DNA of 64,000 bases from Allorhizobium sonneratiae (lineage in GTDB: Bacteria > Pseudomonadota > Alphaproteobacteria > Rhizobiales > Rhizobiaceae). The notes beneath the pieces were generated by a model. The model did no database searches. It was not told where the DNA came from and saw nothing but the letters and a program-made list of their open reading frames with translations. The DNA is taken from assembly GCF_023700755.1 (NCBI RefSeq), contig NZ_JAMKOJ010000005.1, positions 210,659 through 274,658 of the forward strand, read 5' to 3'. Shown one piece after another: positions 48,840 through 59,105 of this stretch. The position numbers were made by a program, and so were the translations under genes. How positions within the stretch are numbered: position 1 is the first letter of the stretch; each line of letters begins with the position of its first letter.

Positions 48840-49610
48840 TCAGTGATGCAGGATCTGGCTGAGGAACAGCTTGGTGCGCTCATGCTGCGGATTATCGAAG
48901 AATTCGACCGGCGAATTCTGCTCGACGATCTGGCCCTGGTCCATGAAAATCACCCGGTTGGCGACCTGACGGGCAAAGCCCATTTCATGGGTAACGCAGA
49001 GCATGGTCATGCCTTCTTCGGCGAGGCTAACCATGGTGTCGAGCACTTCCTTGACCATTTCCGGGTCGAGCGCCGAGGTCGGCTCATCGAAGAGCATGAT
49101 CTTCGGCTTCATGCACAGCGCACGCGCAATGGCAACACGCTGCTGCTGGCCGCCGGAGAGTTGGCCCGGATATTTATTGGCCTGCTCGGGAATCTTGACG
49201 CGCTTCAGATAGTGCATCGCCACTTCTTCCGCTTCCTTTTTCGGCATCTTGCGCACCCAGATCGGCGCCAGCGTGCAGTTTTCCAGAATGGTCAGATGCG
49301 GAAAGAGATTGAAGTGCTGGAAGACCATGCCGACTTCGCGGCGCACTTCATCGATCTTTTTCAGGTCGTTGGTCAGTTCCATACCATCGACAATGATATT
49401 ACCGGACTGATGTTCTTCCAGACGATTGATGCAGCGGATCATTGTCGATTTGCCCGAGCCCGACGGGCCGGCAATGACGATACGCTCACCACGCATCACC
49501 TTGAGATTGATGTCGCGAAGCACGTGGAAATCACCATACCACTTGTTCATGTTGATGATTTCGACGGCGACGTCGGTTTCAGAAACGGTGAGCTTTTTCG
49601 CTTCAGCCAT
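48840..49610 (-). CDS. aapP: General L-amino acid ABC transporter, ATP-binding protein
   Basis: A 256-residue polar-amino-acid type ATPase with [18 protein letters not shown], signature [15 protein letters not shown], Walker [15 protein letters not shown] and the switch His in [10 protein letters not shown]. Length matches AapP of Rhizobium leguminosarum (about 257). It is the last gene of aapJQMP and powers uptake of a broad range of L-amino acids. Confidence 0.95.
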   Translation of the reverse strand: MAEAKKLTVSETDVAVEIINMNKWYGDFHVLRDINLKVMRGERIVIAGPSGSGKSTMIRCINRLEEHQSGNIIVDGMELTNDLKKIDEVRREVGMVFQHFNLFPHLTILENCTLAPIWVRKMPKKEAEEVAMHYLKRVKIPEQANKYPGQLSGGQQQRVAIARALCMKPKIMLFDEPTSALDPEMVKEVLDTMVSLAEEGMTMLCVTHEMGFARQVANRVIFMDQGQIVEQNSPVEFFDNPQHERTKLFLSQILHH

Positions 49611-49625
49611 GATGTAATCCTGTTT

Positions 49626-50780
49626 TTAACGTTTATGTCCGGTGTCGAGGCGACGTTCCACGAATGCGGAATAGCGCGACATGCCGAAGCAGAAGATCCA
49701 GTAGACAACGCCTGCAAAAATCAGGCCAGTCACCGGCGTGACCGGACTTGCCCAGCTCGGATCGGCAAAGTTCTGCTGAATGATGCCAAGAAGATCGAAC
49801 ATCCCGATGATCGAGACAAGCGACGTATCCTTGAACAAACCGATAAAGGTGTTCACAATTCCGGGAATGACCAGTTTCAGCGCCTGCGGAATGATGATCA
49901 GCCAGATTTTCTGCCAGTAAGTCAGGCCGAGAGAATCGGCGCCTTCATATTGACCTTTCGGAATGGCCTGCAGACCACCACGAATAACCTCCGCCATATA
50001 GGCCGAAGCGAAGATCGAAAGCCCCACCAGAGCGCGCAGAAAATTGTCGATGGTCCAGCCGACCGGCAGGAACAGCGGCAGCATCACGCTGGCCATGAAC
50101 AGAACCGTGATCAGCGGCACGCCGCGCACGACCTCGATCAGTGTGATCGACAGTGTCTTGATCAGCGGCATGGTCGAACGTCGCCCGAGTGCCAGAAAAA
50201 CACCAAAGGGCAGGGAGACCGCAATGCCGACGAAAGACAGGATCAATGTGACAGTCAGACCGCCCCAACGGCTTGTCTCGACATGCTGAAGGCCGAAATA
50301 ACCACCCAGCAGCAGAAAGAAAGAGATGATCGGAAAGGCGATGAACAGCAGAATGGCGTTCAGCCCCTTACGTGGTGCAGACGGGATAAGAAGCGGCACC
50401 AGCAGCACAACGAAGAGCGCCATCACCAGCATGACCCGCCAGCGCTCGTCGACCGGATAGCTGCCGAATATGAACAGGGCAAAACGGTTGTTCACGAAAG
50501 CCCAGCACGCACCGGACCAGCCATTCGGCTGGATGCCGCCCTGAACCAGCGTGGCGCAGACCGAACGATCTGCCCCTGTCCAGCTTGCCTGAATGAACAG
50601 CCAGTTTATCAAGCCGGGCAGCATATAGACAAGCAGTGCCAGCGCCAGAAGCGTCAGAACCACATCTTTGGGGGTCGCCAGAAGATTTTTGCGGATCCAT
50701 GCACCAACACTGTGTTCATTGGTCGGGCTGGGCTTTGCCTGAAGCATGTCCTGACGGACATAAGCAATCTCACGGGCCAT
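49626..50780 (-). CDS. aapM: General L-amino acid ABC transporter, permease
   Basis: A 384-residue inner-membrane permease with N-terminal helices and the HisM-type permease domain in its C-terminal half, including the ATPase-contact loop [23 protein letters not shown]-type segment. It pairs with AapQ and lies four bases downstream of it. Length equals known AapM proteins. Confidence 0.94.
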   Translation of the reverse strand: MAREIAYVRQDMLQAKPSPTNEHSVGAWIRKNLLATPKDVVLTLLALALLVYMLPGLINWLFIQASWTGADRSVCATLVQGGIQPNGWSGACWAFVNNRFALFIFGSYPVDERWRVMLVMALFVVLLVPLLIPSAPRKGLNAILLFIAFPIISFFLLLGGYFGLQHVETSRWGGLTVTLILSFVGIAVSLPFGVFLALGRRSTMPLIKTLSITLIEVVRGVPLITVLFMASVMLPLFLPVGWTIDNFLRALVGLSIFASAYMAEVIRGGLQAIPKGQYEGADSLGLTYWQKIWLIIIPQALKLVIPGIVNTFIGLFKDTSLVSIIGMFDLLGIIQQNFADPSWASPVTPVTGLIFAGVVYWIFCFGMSRYSAFVERRLDTGHKR

Positions 50781-50783
50781 GAC

Positions 50784-51977
50784 TTATCTCTCCACCAGCG
50801 CCATTTTTGCGTTGAACCAGTTCATGAACAGCGACGTCAGAAGACTGGTCGTGAGATAGACGACGAGCCAGATGGTCACGACTTCCACAGCCTGGCCGGT
50901 CTGGTTCAAGATCGTGCCGCCAACCGATACGAGATCGGGGAAGCCCACAGCCACGGCAAGCGAGGTGTTCTTCGTCAGGTTGAGATATTCACTGGTCAAA
51001 GGCGGAATGATGATGCGCATCGCCTGCGGCACCACCACCAGACGCGTTGTGGTATTGTGATGTAGCCCAAGCGCTTCGGCAGCCTCCGTCTGGCCTTTGG
51101 GAACGCCCTTGATGCCGGCGCGGATGACCTCGGCGATGAAAGCGGCCGTGTAAAGCGATAGCGCCAGATAAATGGCAACGAATTCCGGACGGATGATTGT
51201 GCCGCCGGTGAGGTTGAACTTGCCCTGCACCGGATAATCGAAGCTGAGCGGCCAGCCAAGAGCAGCAAAGACAAGCACGGGCAGACCGACGATCAGAGCA
51301 AGGGCGGTCCAGCCTGTGGGAAAGGGTTTGCCGGTGCGCATCTGGCGCTTTTTCGCCCAGATCCTAACACCGATCGCCAACACCAGAGCAAGCAGGAAAG
51401 CGGCCATCGCCAGCGTGGAACCATCACCCCAAATGGCCCGGGGAAAGACCAGTCCACGATTGTTGAGATAGATTGAAAGGGGCAGGTGCAGCGAATTTCT
51501 GGCCAGGGGCAGGGCGGCAAGAACCCCTTTGTAAAGGAAGAAAATCACCAGCAGAACGGGGATGTTGCGGAAGATTTCCACATAGACCGTCGCCAGCGTT
51601 GAAATCAGCCAGTTTTTCGACAGCCTCGCCAGACCGATGATAAAGCCGACAATGGTGGCGGTGGCGATCCCGAACACAGCGATCATAACCGTGTTCACCA
51701 GGCCGACCAGCAAGGCGCGGCCATAGGTGGAATCATTGGTATAATGAATCATGGTCTGGCTGATATCGAAGCCAGCGCGGCCTGCCAGAAAGCCAAATCC
51801 TGAAGCGATATTTGCTTTTTGCAGGTTGGCGATCGTGTTGTCGACGATGGACCATACGACAAAAACCAGCACCACAAAGGTGACGGCCTGCACGATAATG
51901 GCCCGGAACGTCGGATCGTTGATCAGTGAGCTTCGACCGTCTGATCGCGGCTGCCCATTGACGGCGTGATCTGTCAT
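50784..51977 (-). CDS. aapQ: General L-amino acid ABC transporter, permease
   Basis: A 397-residue permease, partner of AapM. It has the conserved contact loop with FIAEVIRAGIKGVPKGQTEA and EALGLH, and C-terminal helices. A periplasmic insert between the first helices is typical of AapQ. It begins 224 bases downstream of aapJ, with two stem-loops in between. Confidence 0.94.
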   Translation of the reverse strand: MTDHAVNGQPRSDGRSSLINDPTFRAIIVQAVTFVVLVFVVWSIVDNTIANLQKANIASGFGFLAGRAGFDISQTMIHYTNDSTYGRALLVGLVNTVMIAVFGIATATIVGFIIGLARLSKNWLISTLATVYVEIFRNIPVLLVIFFLYKGVLAALPLARNSLHLPLSIYLNNRGLVFPRAIWGDGSTLAMAAFLLALVLAIGVRIWAKKRQMRTGKPFPTGWTALALIVGLPVLVFAALGWPLSFDYPVQGKFNLTGGTIIRPEFVAIYLALSLYTAAFIAEVIRAGIKGVPKGQTEAAEALGLHHNTTTRLVVVPQAMRIIIPPLTSEYLNLTKNTSLAVAVGFPDLVSVGGTILNQTGQAVEVVTIWLVVYLTTSLLTSLFMNWFNAKMALVER

Positions 51978-52116
51978 GCTTTGCCCTGTTCCCGAAGTCT
52001 TGGAGACTTTGCGTTTCTATTGTTTTTATTGGATATGTCTCAAGGCAATCACTGTCTTTGCGCGCAATCCCGAATACATGAAGCGATAACGGGACCCTGG
52101 ATTGGCTTTCCCTCTC

Positions 52117-52182
52117 GGGGCTCGCGCCTCACTTCAGATGCGAGCCCCGCCAAGACAGTGCGAGGCGGAATGATCCGCCTCG
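52117..52182 (-). promoter_or_regulatory. Paired intercistronic stem-loops between aapJ and aapQ
   Basis: Two hairpins: GGGGCTCGC / GCGAGCCCC (52117-52125, 52140-52148) and CGAGGCGGA / TCCGCCTCG (52161-52169, 52174-52182). No T run follows. Such structures behind a binding-protein gene commonly protect its mRNA and let it be made in excess over the permeases. Confidence 0.65.
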
Positions 52183-52201
52183 TCCCCCAATTCTATCCGG
52201 C

Positions 52202-53230
52202 TTAGCGGATCGGCGGAGCGTATTGCAGACCGCCATTTTCCCAAAGGGCGTTGAGGCCACGCTTGATCTTCAGAGGCGAACCCTGGCCAATATTGCGCTC
52301 GAAGACTTCGCCGTAATTGCCAACCGTCTTGATGATATTATAGGCCCAGTCATTGTTCAGTCCGAGATCGGTACCGATCTTGGAATCCTTTTCGGTGCCA
52401 AGGAAGCGCTGAACATCCGGGTTTTTCGTTGTCGACTTGATCTCGTCGATATTCTTCGAGGTAATGCCGAATTCTTCGGCCTGAACCATGGCGTAACCAA
52501 CCCAGGTCACGATGTCGAACCACTTGTCATCACCCTGGCGAACAGCCGGGCCAAGCGGCTCCTTGGAAATGATTTCCGGCAGAATGATGTGATCGTCGGG
52601 GTTGGACAGCGTCAGACGAACGGCATAGAGACCGGACTGGTCGGTGGTGTAAACATCGCAGCGGCCGGACTGATAGGCGGCATCGACTTCCTGCTGCTTT
52701 TCAAACACGACCGGATTGTACTTCAGACCGTGAGACTTGAAATAGTCGGCAAGGTTGAGCTCGGTCGTCGTACCCGACTGCACGCAGATGGCGGCGCCGG
52801 ACAGTTCGAGTGCGGATTTCACGCCGAGGCTCTTCGGAACCATGAAGCCCTGGCCGTCATAATAGTTGACGTAACGGAAGTTCAGGCCGAGCGAGGTGTC
52901 GCGGCTGATCGTCCAGGTCGTGTTGCGAGCCAGAACATCGACCTGACCGGACTGGAGTGCGGTAAAGCGGTTCGATGCGCTGAGGGGGGTGTATTTCACC
53001 TTGTCCGGATTGCCGAAAATAGCCGCAGACACAGCGCGGCAGAAATCGATGTCAAATCCTTTAAAGTTGCCTTGCGCGTCGGGCTGCGCAAAACCGGCAA
53101 GTCCCGGATTGACGCCGCACTGGACAAAACCCTTTGCCTTCACATCGCTCAACGTATCCGCCGAGGCGGCAGAAGCGGCCATAGCCGATACGGCTGCACC
53201 CAGCGCAACTGCGAGAAGCGTCTTTTTCAT
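52202..53230 (-). CDS. aapJ: General L-amino acid ABC transporter, periplasmic binding protein
   Basis: About 342 residues: signal peptide (KKTLLAVALGAAVSAMAASAASA) and the family 3 binding fold with VKAKGFVQCGVNPGLAGFAQ, FDIDFCRAVSAAIFG and GTTTELNLADYF. Length matches AapJ. It starts the aapJQMP operon and is divergent from metC, as in Rhizobium. The ATG at 53230 has AAAGG and GGGA upstream; a TTG three codons earlier is unlikely. A NtrC-like palindrome lies 220 bases upstream. Confidence 0.96.
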   Translation of the reverse strand: MKKTLLAVALGAAVSAMAASAASADTLSDVKAKGFVQCGVNPGLAGFAQPDAQGNFKGFDIDFCRAVSAAIFGNPDKVKYTPLSASNRFTALQSGQVDVLARNTTWTISRDTSLGLNFRYVNYYDGQGFMVPKSLGVKSALELSGAAICVQSGTTTELNLADYFKSHGLKYNPVVFEKQQEVDAAYQSGRCDVYTTDQSGLYAVRLTLSNPDDHIILPEIISKEPLGPAVRQGDDKWFDIVTWVGYAMVQAEEFGITSKNIDEIKSTTKNPDVQRFLGTEKDSKIGTDLGLNNDWAYNIIKTVGNYGEVFERNIGQGSPLKIKRGLNALWENGGLQYAPPIR

Positions 53231-53449
53231 GTTTCCCAACCTTTGTTATCCGTTTTTGAAATTCCCCGGCGACGACTTCGGTCCAAAGCCCCTCTCCACC
53301 GCCGATGCGTGTGTATGTTTCACACGCTTCTATCACATTCGTAAATGTGTTCCCGGTCAAGAGTTGATGAGTCGATTCTGCGAAGAAAAGTGGCAATTTG
53401 ATATATTTGTCTATTTTTTAAACAAAACAACTTCGAAACATGCGGAATG

Positions 53450-53466
53450 TGCATAATAATTATGCA
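53450..53466. promoter_or_regulatory. Perfect 17-base palindrome upstream of aapJ and metC
   Basis: TGCATAAT-A-ATTATGCA is a perfect palindrome with the TGCA-N9-TGCA layout of NtrC sites, like that before glnB. It sits about 220 bases upstream of aapJ and 190 upstream of metC. I found no sigma-54 promoter beside it. Another dimeric regulator is possible. Confidence 0.5.
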
Positions 53467-53654
53467 AAATGATCTCACGTTAAGGCCGCGTCAAGAGCTG
53501 GGTGGCAAGAGGCTTGACGTCTGCGCTCCGCTTCTTCAAACCAGTACAAAAAATCGTCAGTCATGGTGATGAGTTTTTTCTAGTCATGCGCGTGATGTAA
53601 CGGCTTGATGCGACACTATAAGTTTGGTTGAAAACAAGAGGCGGCGGAACATTC

Positions 53655-54839
53655 ATGTCAGAGGAAAAAACGTGGTTGCAGGAAGCCGGAGACAATACGC
53701 GGCTTTGTCATCTCGGGCACGATCCATCCGAATTTTATGGCTTCGTCAACCCACCAATCGTCAAGGCCTCGACGGTGCTGTTTCCTTCTGCGGAAGCCAT
53801 GGCGGGCCGCAATCAGAAATATACATATGGCACGCGCGGCACGCCAACCACAGATGCGCTGGAAGCAGCAATCAACGCGTTGGAAGGCTCTGCCGGCACC
53901 ATCATCCTGCCGTCTGGCCTTGCGGCGATCAGCGTGCCGTTTCTGGCCTATCTTGCCCCCGGCGACCATGCGTTGGTGGTTGATTCGGTCTATAGCCCGT
54001 GCCGGCATTTCTGCAACACGATGCTTAAGCGGCTCGGTGTTGAAACCGAATATTACGATCCTGAGATCGGCGCTGACATCGAAAAGCTGATGCGGCCAAA
54101 CACAAGGCTCGTGCATCTCGAAGCGCCGGCCTCCAACACCATGGAAATGCAGGATGTCCGCGCTATCAGCGAGGTTGCGCACCGTCATGGCGCCGTCGTC
54201 ACCATGGACAATACCTGGTCGACACCGCTTTATTTCCGTCCGCTCGATTTCGGCGTCGACGTTTCCATTCATGCAGCGACGAAATATCCGGCCGGGCATT
54301 CTGACATTCTGATGGGCACGGTCTCGGCCAATGCAGAACACTGGCCGCAATTGAAGGAAACCAACGGCACCATGGGGCTTTGTGGCTCGGCGGAGGATTC
54401 CTATCAGGTCTTGCGGGGCTTGCGCACCATGTCGGTCCGGCTTGCCCATCATGACAAGAGCGCCCGCGCTGTCGCGCAATGGTTGAGCGAGCACAAGGAT
54501 GTCGCCCGTGTTCTGCATCCGGCGCTGCCATCCTTTCCTGGTCACGCCATCTGGAAGCGGGACTTCAAGGGCGCAAGCGGCGTCTTTTCCTTTGTTCTGC
54601 GTGAAAGCGACCCAACCCGCTTCAGCCAGCGCGCCAATACGTTCCTCAACGCGCTCAAGCTTTTCGGCCTTGGTTATTCCTGGGGCGGCTATGAATGTCT
54701 CGCCGTTCCGGTCAATCTCAGCGACCGCACCATCCGCAAGGCGCCGACGGATGGACCGCTCATCCGCCTGCAGATCGGGCTGGAAGATGTCAGCGACATC
54801 ATTGCCGATCTTGAACGCGGCTTTGCTGCCATAAGATAA
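53655..54839 (+). CDS. metC: Cystathionine beta-lyase
   Basis: A 394-residue PLP enzyme of the Cys/Met metabolism family that cleaves cystathionine to homocysteine, pyruvate and ammonia. It has YTYGTRGTPTTDALE, the PLP aspartate region TMDNTWSTPLYFRPL and the Schiff-base lysine in HAATKYPAGHSDILMG. The ATG at 53655 gives the start SEEKTWLQEAGDNTRL. Divergent from aapJ. Gamma-lyase or transaminase relatives cannot be fully excluded, but context and sequence favour metC. Confidence 0.93.
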   Translation: MSEEKTWLQEAGDNTRLCHLGHDPSEFYGFVNPPIVKASTVLFPSAEAMAGRNQKYTYGTRGTPTTDALEAAINALEGSAGTIILPSGLAAISVPFLAYLAPGDHALVVDSVYSPCRHFCNTMLKRLGVETEYYDPEIGADIEKLMRPNTRLVHLEAPASNTMEMQDVRAISEVAHRHGAVVTMDNTWSTPLYFRPLDFGVDVSIHAATKYPAGHSDILMGTVSANAEHWPQLKETNGTMGLCGSAEDSYQVLRGLRTMSVRLAHHDKSARAVAQWLSEHKDVARVLHPALPSFPGHAIWKRDFKGASGVFSFVLRESDPTRFSQRANTFLNALKLFGLGYSWGGYECLAVPVNLSDRTIRKAPTDGPLIRLQIGLEDVSDIIADLERGFAAIR

Positions 54840-54851
54840 TGCCACATAAAA

Positions 54852-54884
54852 AAAGCTCCGTGCGTTTCATTACTCGCACGGAGC
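54852..54884 (-). terminator. Rho-independent terminator after the GlxA-type regulator gene
   Basis: A 10-bp stem (GCTCCGTGCG / CGCACGGAGC, ten-base loop) followed on the minus strand by seven T. It separates the convergent metC and regulator genes. Confidence 0.92.
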
Positions 54885-54896
54885 GGAACCTGTTGT

Positions 54897-55916
54897 TCAG
54901 GCAGCTGTTCGGGGAAGATTGACAGGGGTTGCCATTTTGCGCTCGGCCCGTTCCTGTTGCGGCGAGCGATTGTAGAATTCCCGATAACATTTGGAAAAGT
55001 GGGAGGCAGAGACGAAGCCGCAGGCAACGGCAACTTCCACGACCGGCATGGTTGACTGAACCAGCAGGTGACGGGCCCGATCCAGCCGGATTTCCAGATA
55101 ATAGCGGGCAGGGGAGCGGCCCATTTCCTGACGGAAGAGCCGTTCCACCTGACGACGGGAGAGGTCAACCTTTTCCGCAATTTCGATGAGCGACATCGGC
55201 TCGGCCAGACTGGCTTCCATCAGTTCGATGATTTGCAGCACCTTGTTGTTCTGCACGCCAAGACGGGCACGAAGTGGCAGGCGTTGTCGGTCGCTTGCGG
55301 CGCGCACCCTGTCTGTCAGGTGCTGTTCGCAGACTCGGTTGACGAGACTGTCGCCAAAATCCTGACCAATGAGATTGAGCATCATATCCAGAGAGGCAGT
55401 GCCGCCCGCACAGGTATAGAGATTGCCATCGACCTCATAAAGATCGGCATAGACTTCCGCCTCGGGGAAGGCTTCTGAAAAGCCGGGCAGATTTTCCCAG
55501 TGAATGGCGCAGCGCTTACCGTTCAACAACCCGGCCTGCGCCAGGATATGCGCGCCCGTACAGAGGCTGCCGATCGCCACACTGCGGTTATAGGCTTCCC
55601 TCAGCCACGCATTGACCGATTTATTGCTGTAATCCTCGACAAAGACGCCGGAACAGATGATGGCCATGTTCGGGCGGTTTTCGCCCGACAGAAACCGCCG
55701 CTCATCGGCAAGCGAGGAATCCACATCAATGGAGATGCCGGAAGAGGATGATACCTTACCGCCATCCAGCGACGCCAGGCGCCATTCGTAGGCGGAATAA
55801 CCCAGCATACGATTGGCAATACGCAGCGTTTCGATTGCGCCGGCAAAGGGAAGAAGCGTAAAATTGGGAACCAGAAAAAAGACGATATTGCGTTTCCGCG
55901 TTGGCGCTTTGCTCAT
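54897..55916 (-). CDS. GlxA-type AraC-family regulator with DJ-1/PfpI domain
   Basis: About 339 residues: an N-terminal DJ-1/PfpI-like domain (FFLVPNFTLLPFAGAIETLR; SLCTGAHILAQAGLLNGKR with the nucleophile-elbow Cys) and a C-terminal AraC helix-turn-helix pair (LSRRQVERLFRQEMGRSPARYY; ACGFVSASHFSKCYREFYNR). GlxA-type regulators control quaternary-amine and arginine/glycine-betaine genes in several proteobacteria; the target here is unknown. The ATG at 55916 is preferred to an upstream TTG at 55955. Confidence 0.9.
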   Translation of the reverse strand: MSKAPTRKRNIVFFLVPNFTLLPFAGAIETLRIANRMLGYSAYEWRLASLDGGKVSSSSGISIDVDSSLADERRFLSGENRPNMAIICSGVFVEDYSNKSVNAWLREAYNRSVAIGSLCTGAHILAQAGLLNGKRCAIHWENLPGFSEAFPEAEVYADLYEVDGNLYTCAGGTASLDMMLNLIGQDFGDSLVNRVCEQHLTDRVRAASDRQRLPLRARLGVQNNKVLQIIELMEASLAEPMSLIEIAEKVDLSRRQVERLFRQEMGRSPARYYLEIRLDRARHLLVQSTMPVVEVAVACGFVSASHFSKCYREFYNRSPQQERAERKMATPVNLPRTAA

Positions 55917-56178
55917 GTTGAACACCGTGCTGAGGTTATAAGCCAGAATTGACAAAATTTAAACCAGTCAATGGCTCAGAAGCGACAATAGCACGATTAA
56001 AAGCGACATGTACACTTTATAGTCACAAAAGACCAAAAGTTTTCAACGCCATCCCGCATGTTTTTTTCGGGGGATGCAAAAATTGAATGGGCAGATTATC
56101 CTACTGATATTCAATGAAGAATTGGATATCTGCCCAAAAATATTTCTGATTGCACTCAAAAGGTCACCCCCTGCCGAA
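55917..56178. other. Intergenic region with long-armed hairpin
   Basis: No gene. GGGCAGAT and ATCTGCCC near 56090 and 56130 could form a stem over a roughly 30-base loop at the 3' end of the DUF1127 gene. The rest is A+T-rich and should hold the promoter of the GlxA-type regulator. Confidence 0.35.
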
Positions 56179-56424
56179 TTAAGGGGCAGAGTTGCGACGC
56201 TGCATGTCGCAGCCGGGCCAGCCTATATCTTTCCTCAGATCGAATGGCATTGCCTCGATCGACTTTTCATAACGTCTGCATGCCTGCCAGCGACTATAGC
56301 GTGTCACAAGCGGTTTCATCTGTGTCTCAATCCATATGCGCCATGATCTGGTCAGGCTTATGGCAAAAGGCAAAGCCGGGCTTTGCCGAGAGCGGCCAGG
56401 CCGGAAACTCAGGGTAAAAGACAT
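56179..56424 (-). CDS. DUF1127-like small basic protein
   Basis: An 81-residue arginine-rich protein. Its C-terminal part RWQACRRYEKSIEAMPFDLRKDIGW fits the DUF1127 pattern (R-------L--L----L-DIG). In Agrobacterium such small proteins affect phosphate uptake, RNA turnover and growth. ATG at 56424 has AAAGGA seven bases upstream. Divergent from the LysR gene. Confidence 0.72.
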   Translation of the reverse strand: MSFTLSFRPGRSRQSPALPFAISLTRSWRIWIETQMKPLVTRYSRWQACRRYEKSIEAMPFDLRKDIGWPGCDMQRRNSAP

Positions 56425-56706
56425 TGCATTATCCTTTCTGTTTTGCGTCGAGACAGAGTGAAACAGCGGCATTCTCGATCATCCGCACGATATCGTCTTT
56501 CAGAGCATTCTATAAGTGAATGTATTTTACGTACTGCATCAGATGTTGTGATGCGTCGACTTGATAAGCCATCACAGGCGGCTGCTCATCGAAGACCGAA
56601 GGGCCAGCACATTGCACTGCCTTGATCAGAAGAATGCCAGCAGATTGACTTTCAGCAAAACGAAACGTTATGATGTTTCAATTCAAAATTATTGAAAGAT
56701 AGTGGC

Positions 56707-57618
56707 ATGACAGAATTCCGGTTTCAAAACCGCTTGCCGTTGCTGGACAATGAAGTACTGCGGACCTTTTTGGCCATTTCTCAAACCGGCAGTTTTACCC
56801 TTGCCGCCGAACAGGTTCTGCGCACACCCTCTGCGGTGTCCATGCAGATCAAGAAGCTGGAAGAGCAGCTCAGCGCCACCCTGTTTCAACGCGATGCCCG
56901 CTCCGTGTCCCTGACGCCGCATGGCGAATTGCTGCTGACCTATGCGAGGCGGATTTTGGAGTTGAACAACGAAGCCGTCTCCATGTTCGTCATGCCGGAT
57001 ATGAACGGGGTGGTGCGTCTTGGGGCGCCGGAGGATATCGGCGAACTGGTTCTGCCCCGGCTTTTGTCCCATATGGCCCAGACCTGGCCGCATCTTGTTG
57101 TGGAAGTGACGATCAACAGTTCCCGTGACCTGTTTCGTGCGGTCGAGGAGCGGCGCATCGATCTGTCTCTGGTCAATGTTATCGACGAAGCCTCCTTTCC
57201 CGGTGTGGAGACCGTCATGACGGAAAAGCTGGTCTGGGCGGGCAAGCGCAACGGGCAGGCGCATATGAAAACACCCTTGCCGGTTTCCGTATGGAATGAG
57301 GATTGCTGCTGGCGCAAACGCGCCTTTACGGCTCTGGAACAACAGCGCCGTGAATACCGGATCGCTTATTTCTGTGCGCATAATCTGGGCCAGCTTGCTG
57401 CCATTCGCGCCGATATTGCCATTGCGCCTCTGGCCCGCTTTCTCCTGCGCGATGATATGGTGGAACTGGGCGAGGCGGATGGCCTGCCGGATCTTGGCTG
57501 CTATCGGATCGGCCTCTCCATACGCGAAAGCGCCGGGGAACCGATCCGGGCGGTTGCTGATCATATCCGCGGTATTTTAGGCAGTCGTTGCTTTATCCCT
57601 GCCATAATCGCTGCTTAA
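56707..57618 (+). CDS. LysR-family transcriptional regulator next to P450
   Basis: A 303-residue LTTR: HTH segment LRTFLAISQTGSFTLAAEQV and RTPSAVSMQIKKLEEQL, then the effector domain beginning VVRLGAPEDIGELVLP. The ATG at 56707 replaces an upstream TTG. It ends 37 bases before the P450 gene on the same strand and may control it. Effector unknown. Confidence 0.9.
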   Translation: MTEFRFQNRLPLLDNEVLRTFLAISQTGSFTLAAEQVLRTPSAVSMQIKKLEEQLSATLFQRDARSVSLTPHGELLLTYARRILELNNEAVSMFVMPDMNGVVRLGAPEDIGELVLPRLLSHMAQTWPHLVVEVTINSSRDLFRAVEERRIDLSLVNVIDEASFPGVETVMTEKLVWAGKRNGQAHMKTPLPVSVWNEDCCWRKRAFTALEQQRREYRIAYFCAHNLGQLAAIRADIAIAPLARFLLRDDMVELGEADGLPDLGCYRIGLSIRESAGEPIRAVADHIRGILGSRCFIPAIIAA

Positions 57619-57655
57619 TTTTATTATTCAGAATGGTGAGCAAGAGGGTAGGTCG

Positions 57656-59020
57656 ATGACATTGGTAGACAGTCCTCTGATTTCAGAGGCAAGCAAAGGC
57701 ATTTTCGTCAGCCGCCGCTCACCTTTTATGGTCCTGCCGCAGGTGGTGCGCAATCCTTTGAACGCCCTGCCGGAACAGATTTACCGAAACGAACTGGTCT
57801 ATGTGCCTTATCCCGGTCGACCCCGGCTGATGGTGATGAAGCCAGACCTCATTCATGACGCGCTGGTGAAAAACGCCAGCAAGCTGGACAAGGGGGAGGA
57901 GGCGCGCCGGGCGCTGGGGCCGGCTCTTGGAAGTGGCCTTCTGACCGCCGATGGTGCCCACTGGAAATGGCAGCGCCAGTCCGTCGCCGCCGGTTTTCAA
58001 TGGGAAAAGCTCAACAGCTTTCTACCGGCCATGATCGACGCCGCCACAAGGCGCGCTGATGCCTGGCAGAGCGGTCGGGTGATCAATTCCGGGCAGGAAA
58101 TGATGCGCACCACCTTCGATATCATTGTCGAGACGATGATGTCGGGCGGGGAGGCCATCGATGTTGCGAGAATAGAACAATCCATTACCGATTATCTTCG
58201 TCCGACAAGCTGGATCATGGCGCTGACCATGATCAGGGCGCCGCTATGGACGCCCTATCCCGGCAAGAGCAAGGGAGACGCAGCCGTCGCCTATCTGCGG
58301 CAGGAAATGGCGCGAATCATTCGCCAACGCCGGGAAAACAGCGTTGCGCGCCCTGATCTGATCTCTCTGCTGCTGGCCGCACAGGACCCTGAAACCGGCC
58401 GCAGCATGAATGATGAACAGGTGATCGACAATCTTCTGACCTTCATCACCGCAGGGCATGAAACCACGGCGCTCGGCCTTGCCTGGACGCTTGCGCTGCT
58501 TGCCCGCCATCCTGATTGTGAAGCCCGGGTGCTGAGCGAGATCGGCAGCATAGCGGGGTCCAGCCCCATTGCGCCGGAGCACATCGACAGACTGGTCTAT
58601 ACCCGTCAGGTCTTCAACGAGGCCATGCGGCTCTATCCTCCGGCTCCGATGATTGTCAGAAGCGTGATCGAGCCTTTCACCTTGGGCGAACACCGTCTGC
58701 CTGTCGGTCTGCTGCTTTTGTTTCCCATTCATGCGCTGCATCGTCACCGGCTTTTATGGGAAAGGCCGGACGATTTCGATCCGGATCGCTTTGCGCCCGA
58801 GGTGGCGCGTCAACGGCATCGCTTCGCCTTCATGCCCTTTGGCGCAGGACCGCGCATCTGCATCGGAAGCGCCTTTGCCACCATGGAAGCGGTGGCGATC
58901 CTGGCTGTGCTGTTGCGCCGTTTTCGCTTTTCCATGGTCAATGACCGTCCACCCGAACCGGTGATGCGGGTAACACTCCGGCCGAAAGAACCGCTGATGC
59001 TCAAGGTCGAAGCGCGATAG
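57656..59020 (+). CDS. Cytochrome P450
   Basis: A soluble 454-residue P450. I-helix AGHETT at residues 266-271, ExxR at E322-R325 and the heme loop FGAGPRICIG (395-404, Cys402) are intact. Sequence style (RQSVAAGFQWEKL; DLISLLLAAQDPETGR) resembles alphaproteobacterial P450s of the CYP4-like/fatty-acid class. A putative flavin reductase follows; no ferredoxin or ferredoxin reductase is in the window, so the electron donor is open. Confidence 0.93.
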   Translation: MTLVDSPLISEASKGIFVSRRSPFMVLPQVVRNPLNALPEQIYRNELVYVPYPGRPRLMVMKPDLIHDALVKNASKLDKGEEARRALGPALGSGLLTADGAHWKWQRQSVAAGFQWEKLNSFLPAMIDAATRRADAWQSGRVINSGQEMMRTTFDIIVETMMSGGEAIDVARIEQSITDYLRPTSWIMALTMIRAPLWTPYPGKSKGDAAVAYLRQEMARIIRQRRENSVARPDLISLLLAAQDPETGRSMNDEQVIDNLLTFITAGHETTALGLAWTLALLARHPDCEARVLSEIGSIAGSSPIAPEHIDRLVYTRQVFNEAMRLYPPAPMIVRSVIEPFTLGEHRLPVGLLLLFPIHALHRHRLLWERPDDFDPDRFAPEVARQRHRFAFMPFGAGPRICIGSAFATMEAVAILAVLLRRFRFSMVNDRPPEPVMRVTLRPKEPLMLKVEAR

Positions 59021-59105
59021 ATCGTCCCGGATGCTCTCGGAAAACAGCCTGTTTCATTCCTGCCGATTTTTGCTGTATAGCCGGAGCCGGACTGAAACAG
59101 CGAGG

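Noticed and set aside
48843..51065. 740-codon open frame antisense to aapP-aapM-aapQ
   Set aside because: It spans three well-identified transporter genes on the other strand, is rich in His, Arg, Gln and Asp with no domain, and arises from the codon bias of the real genes.
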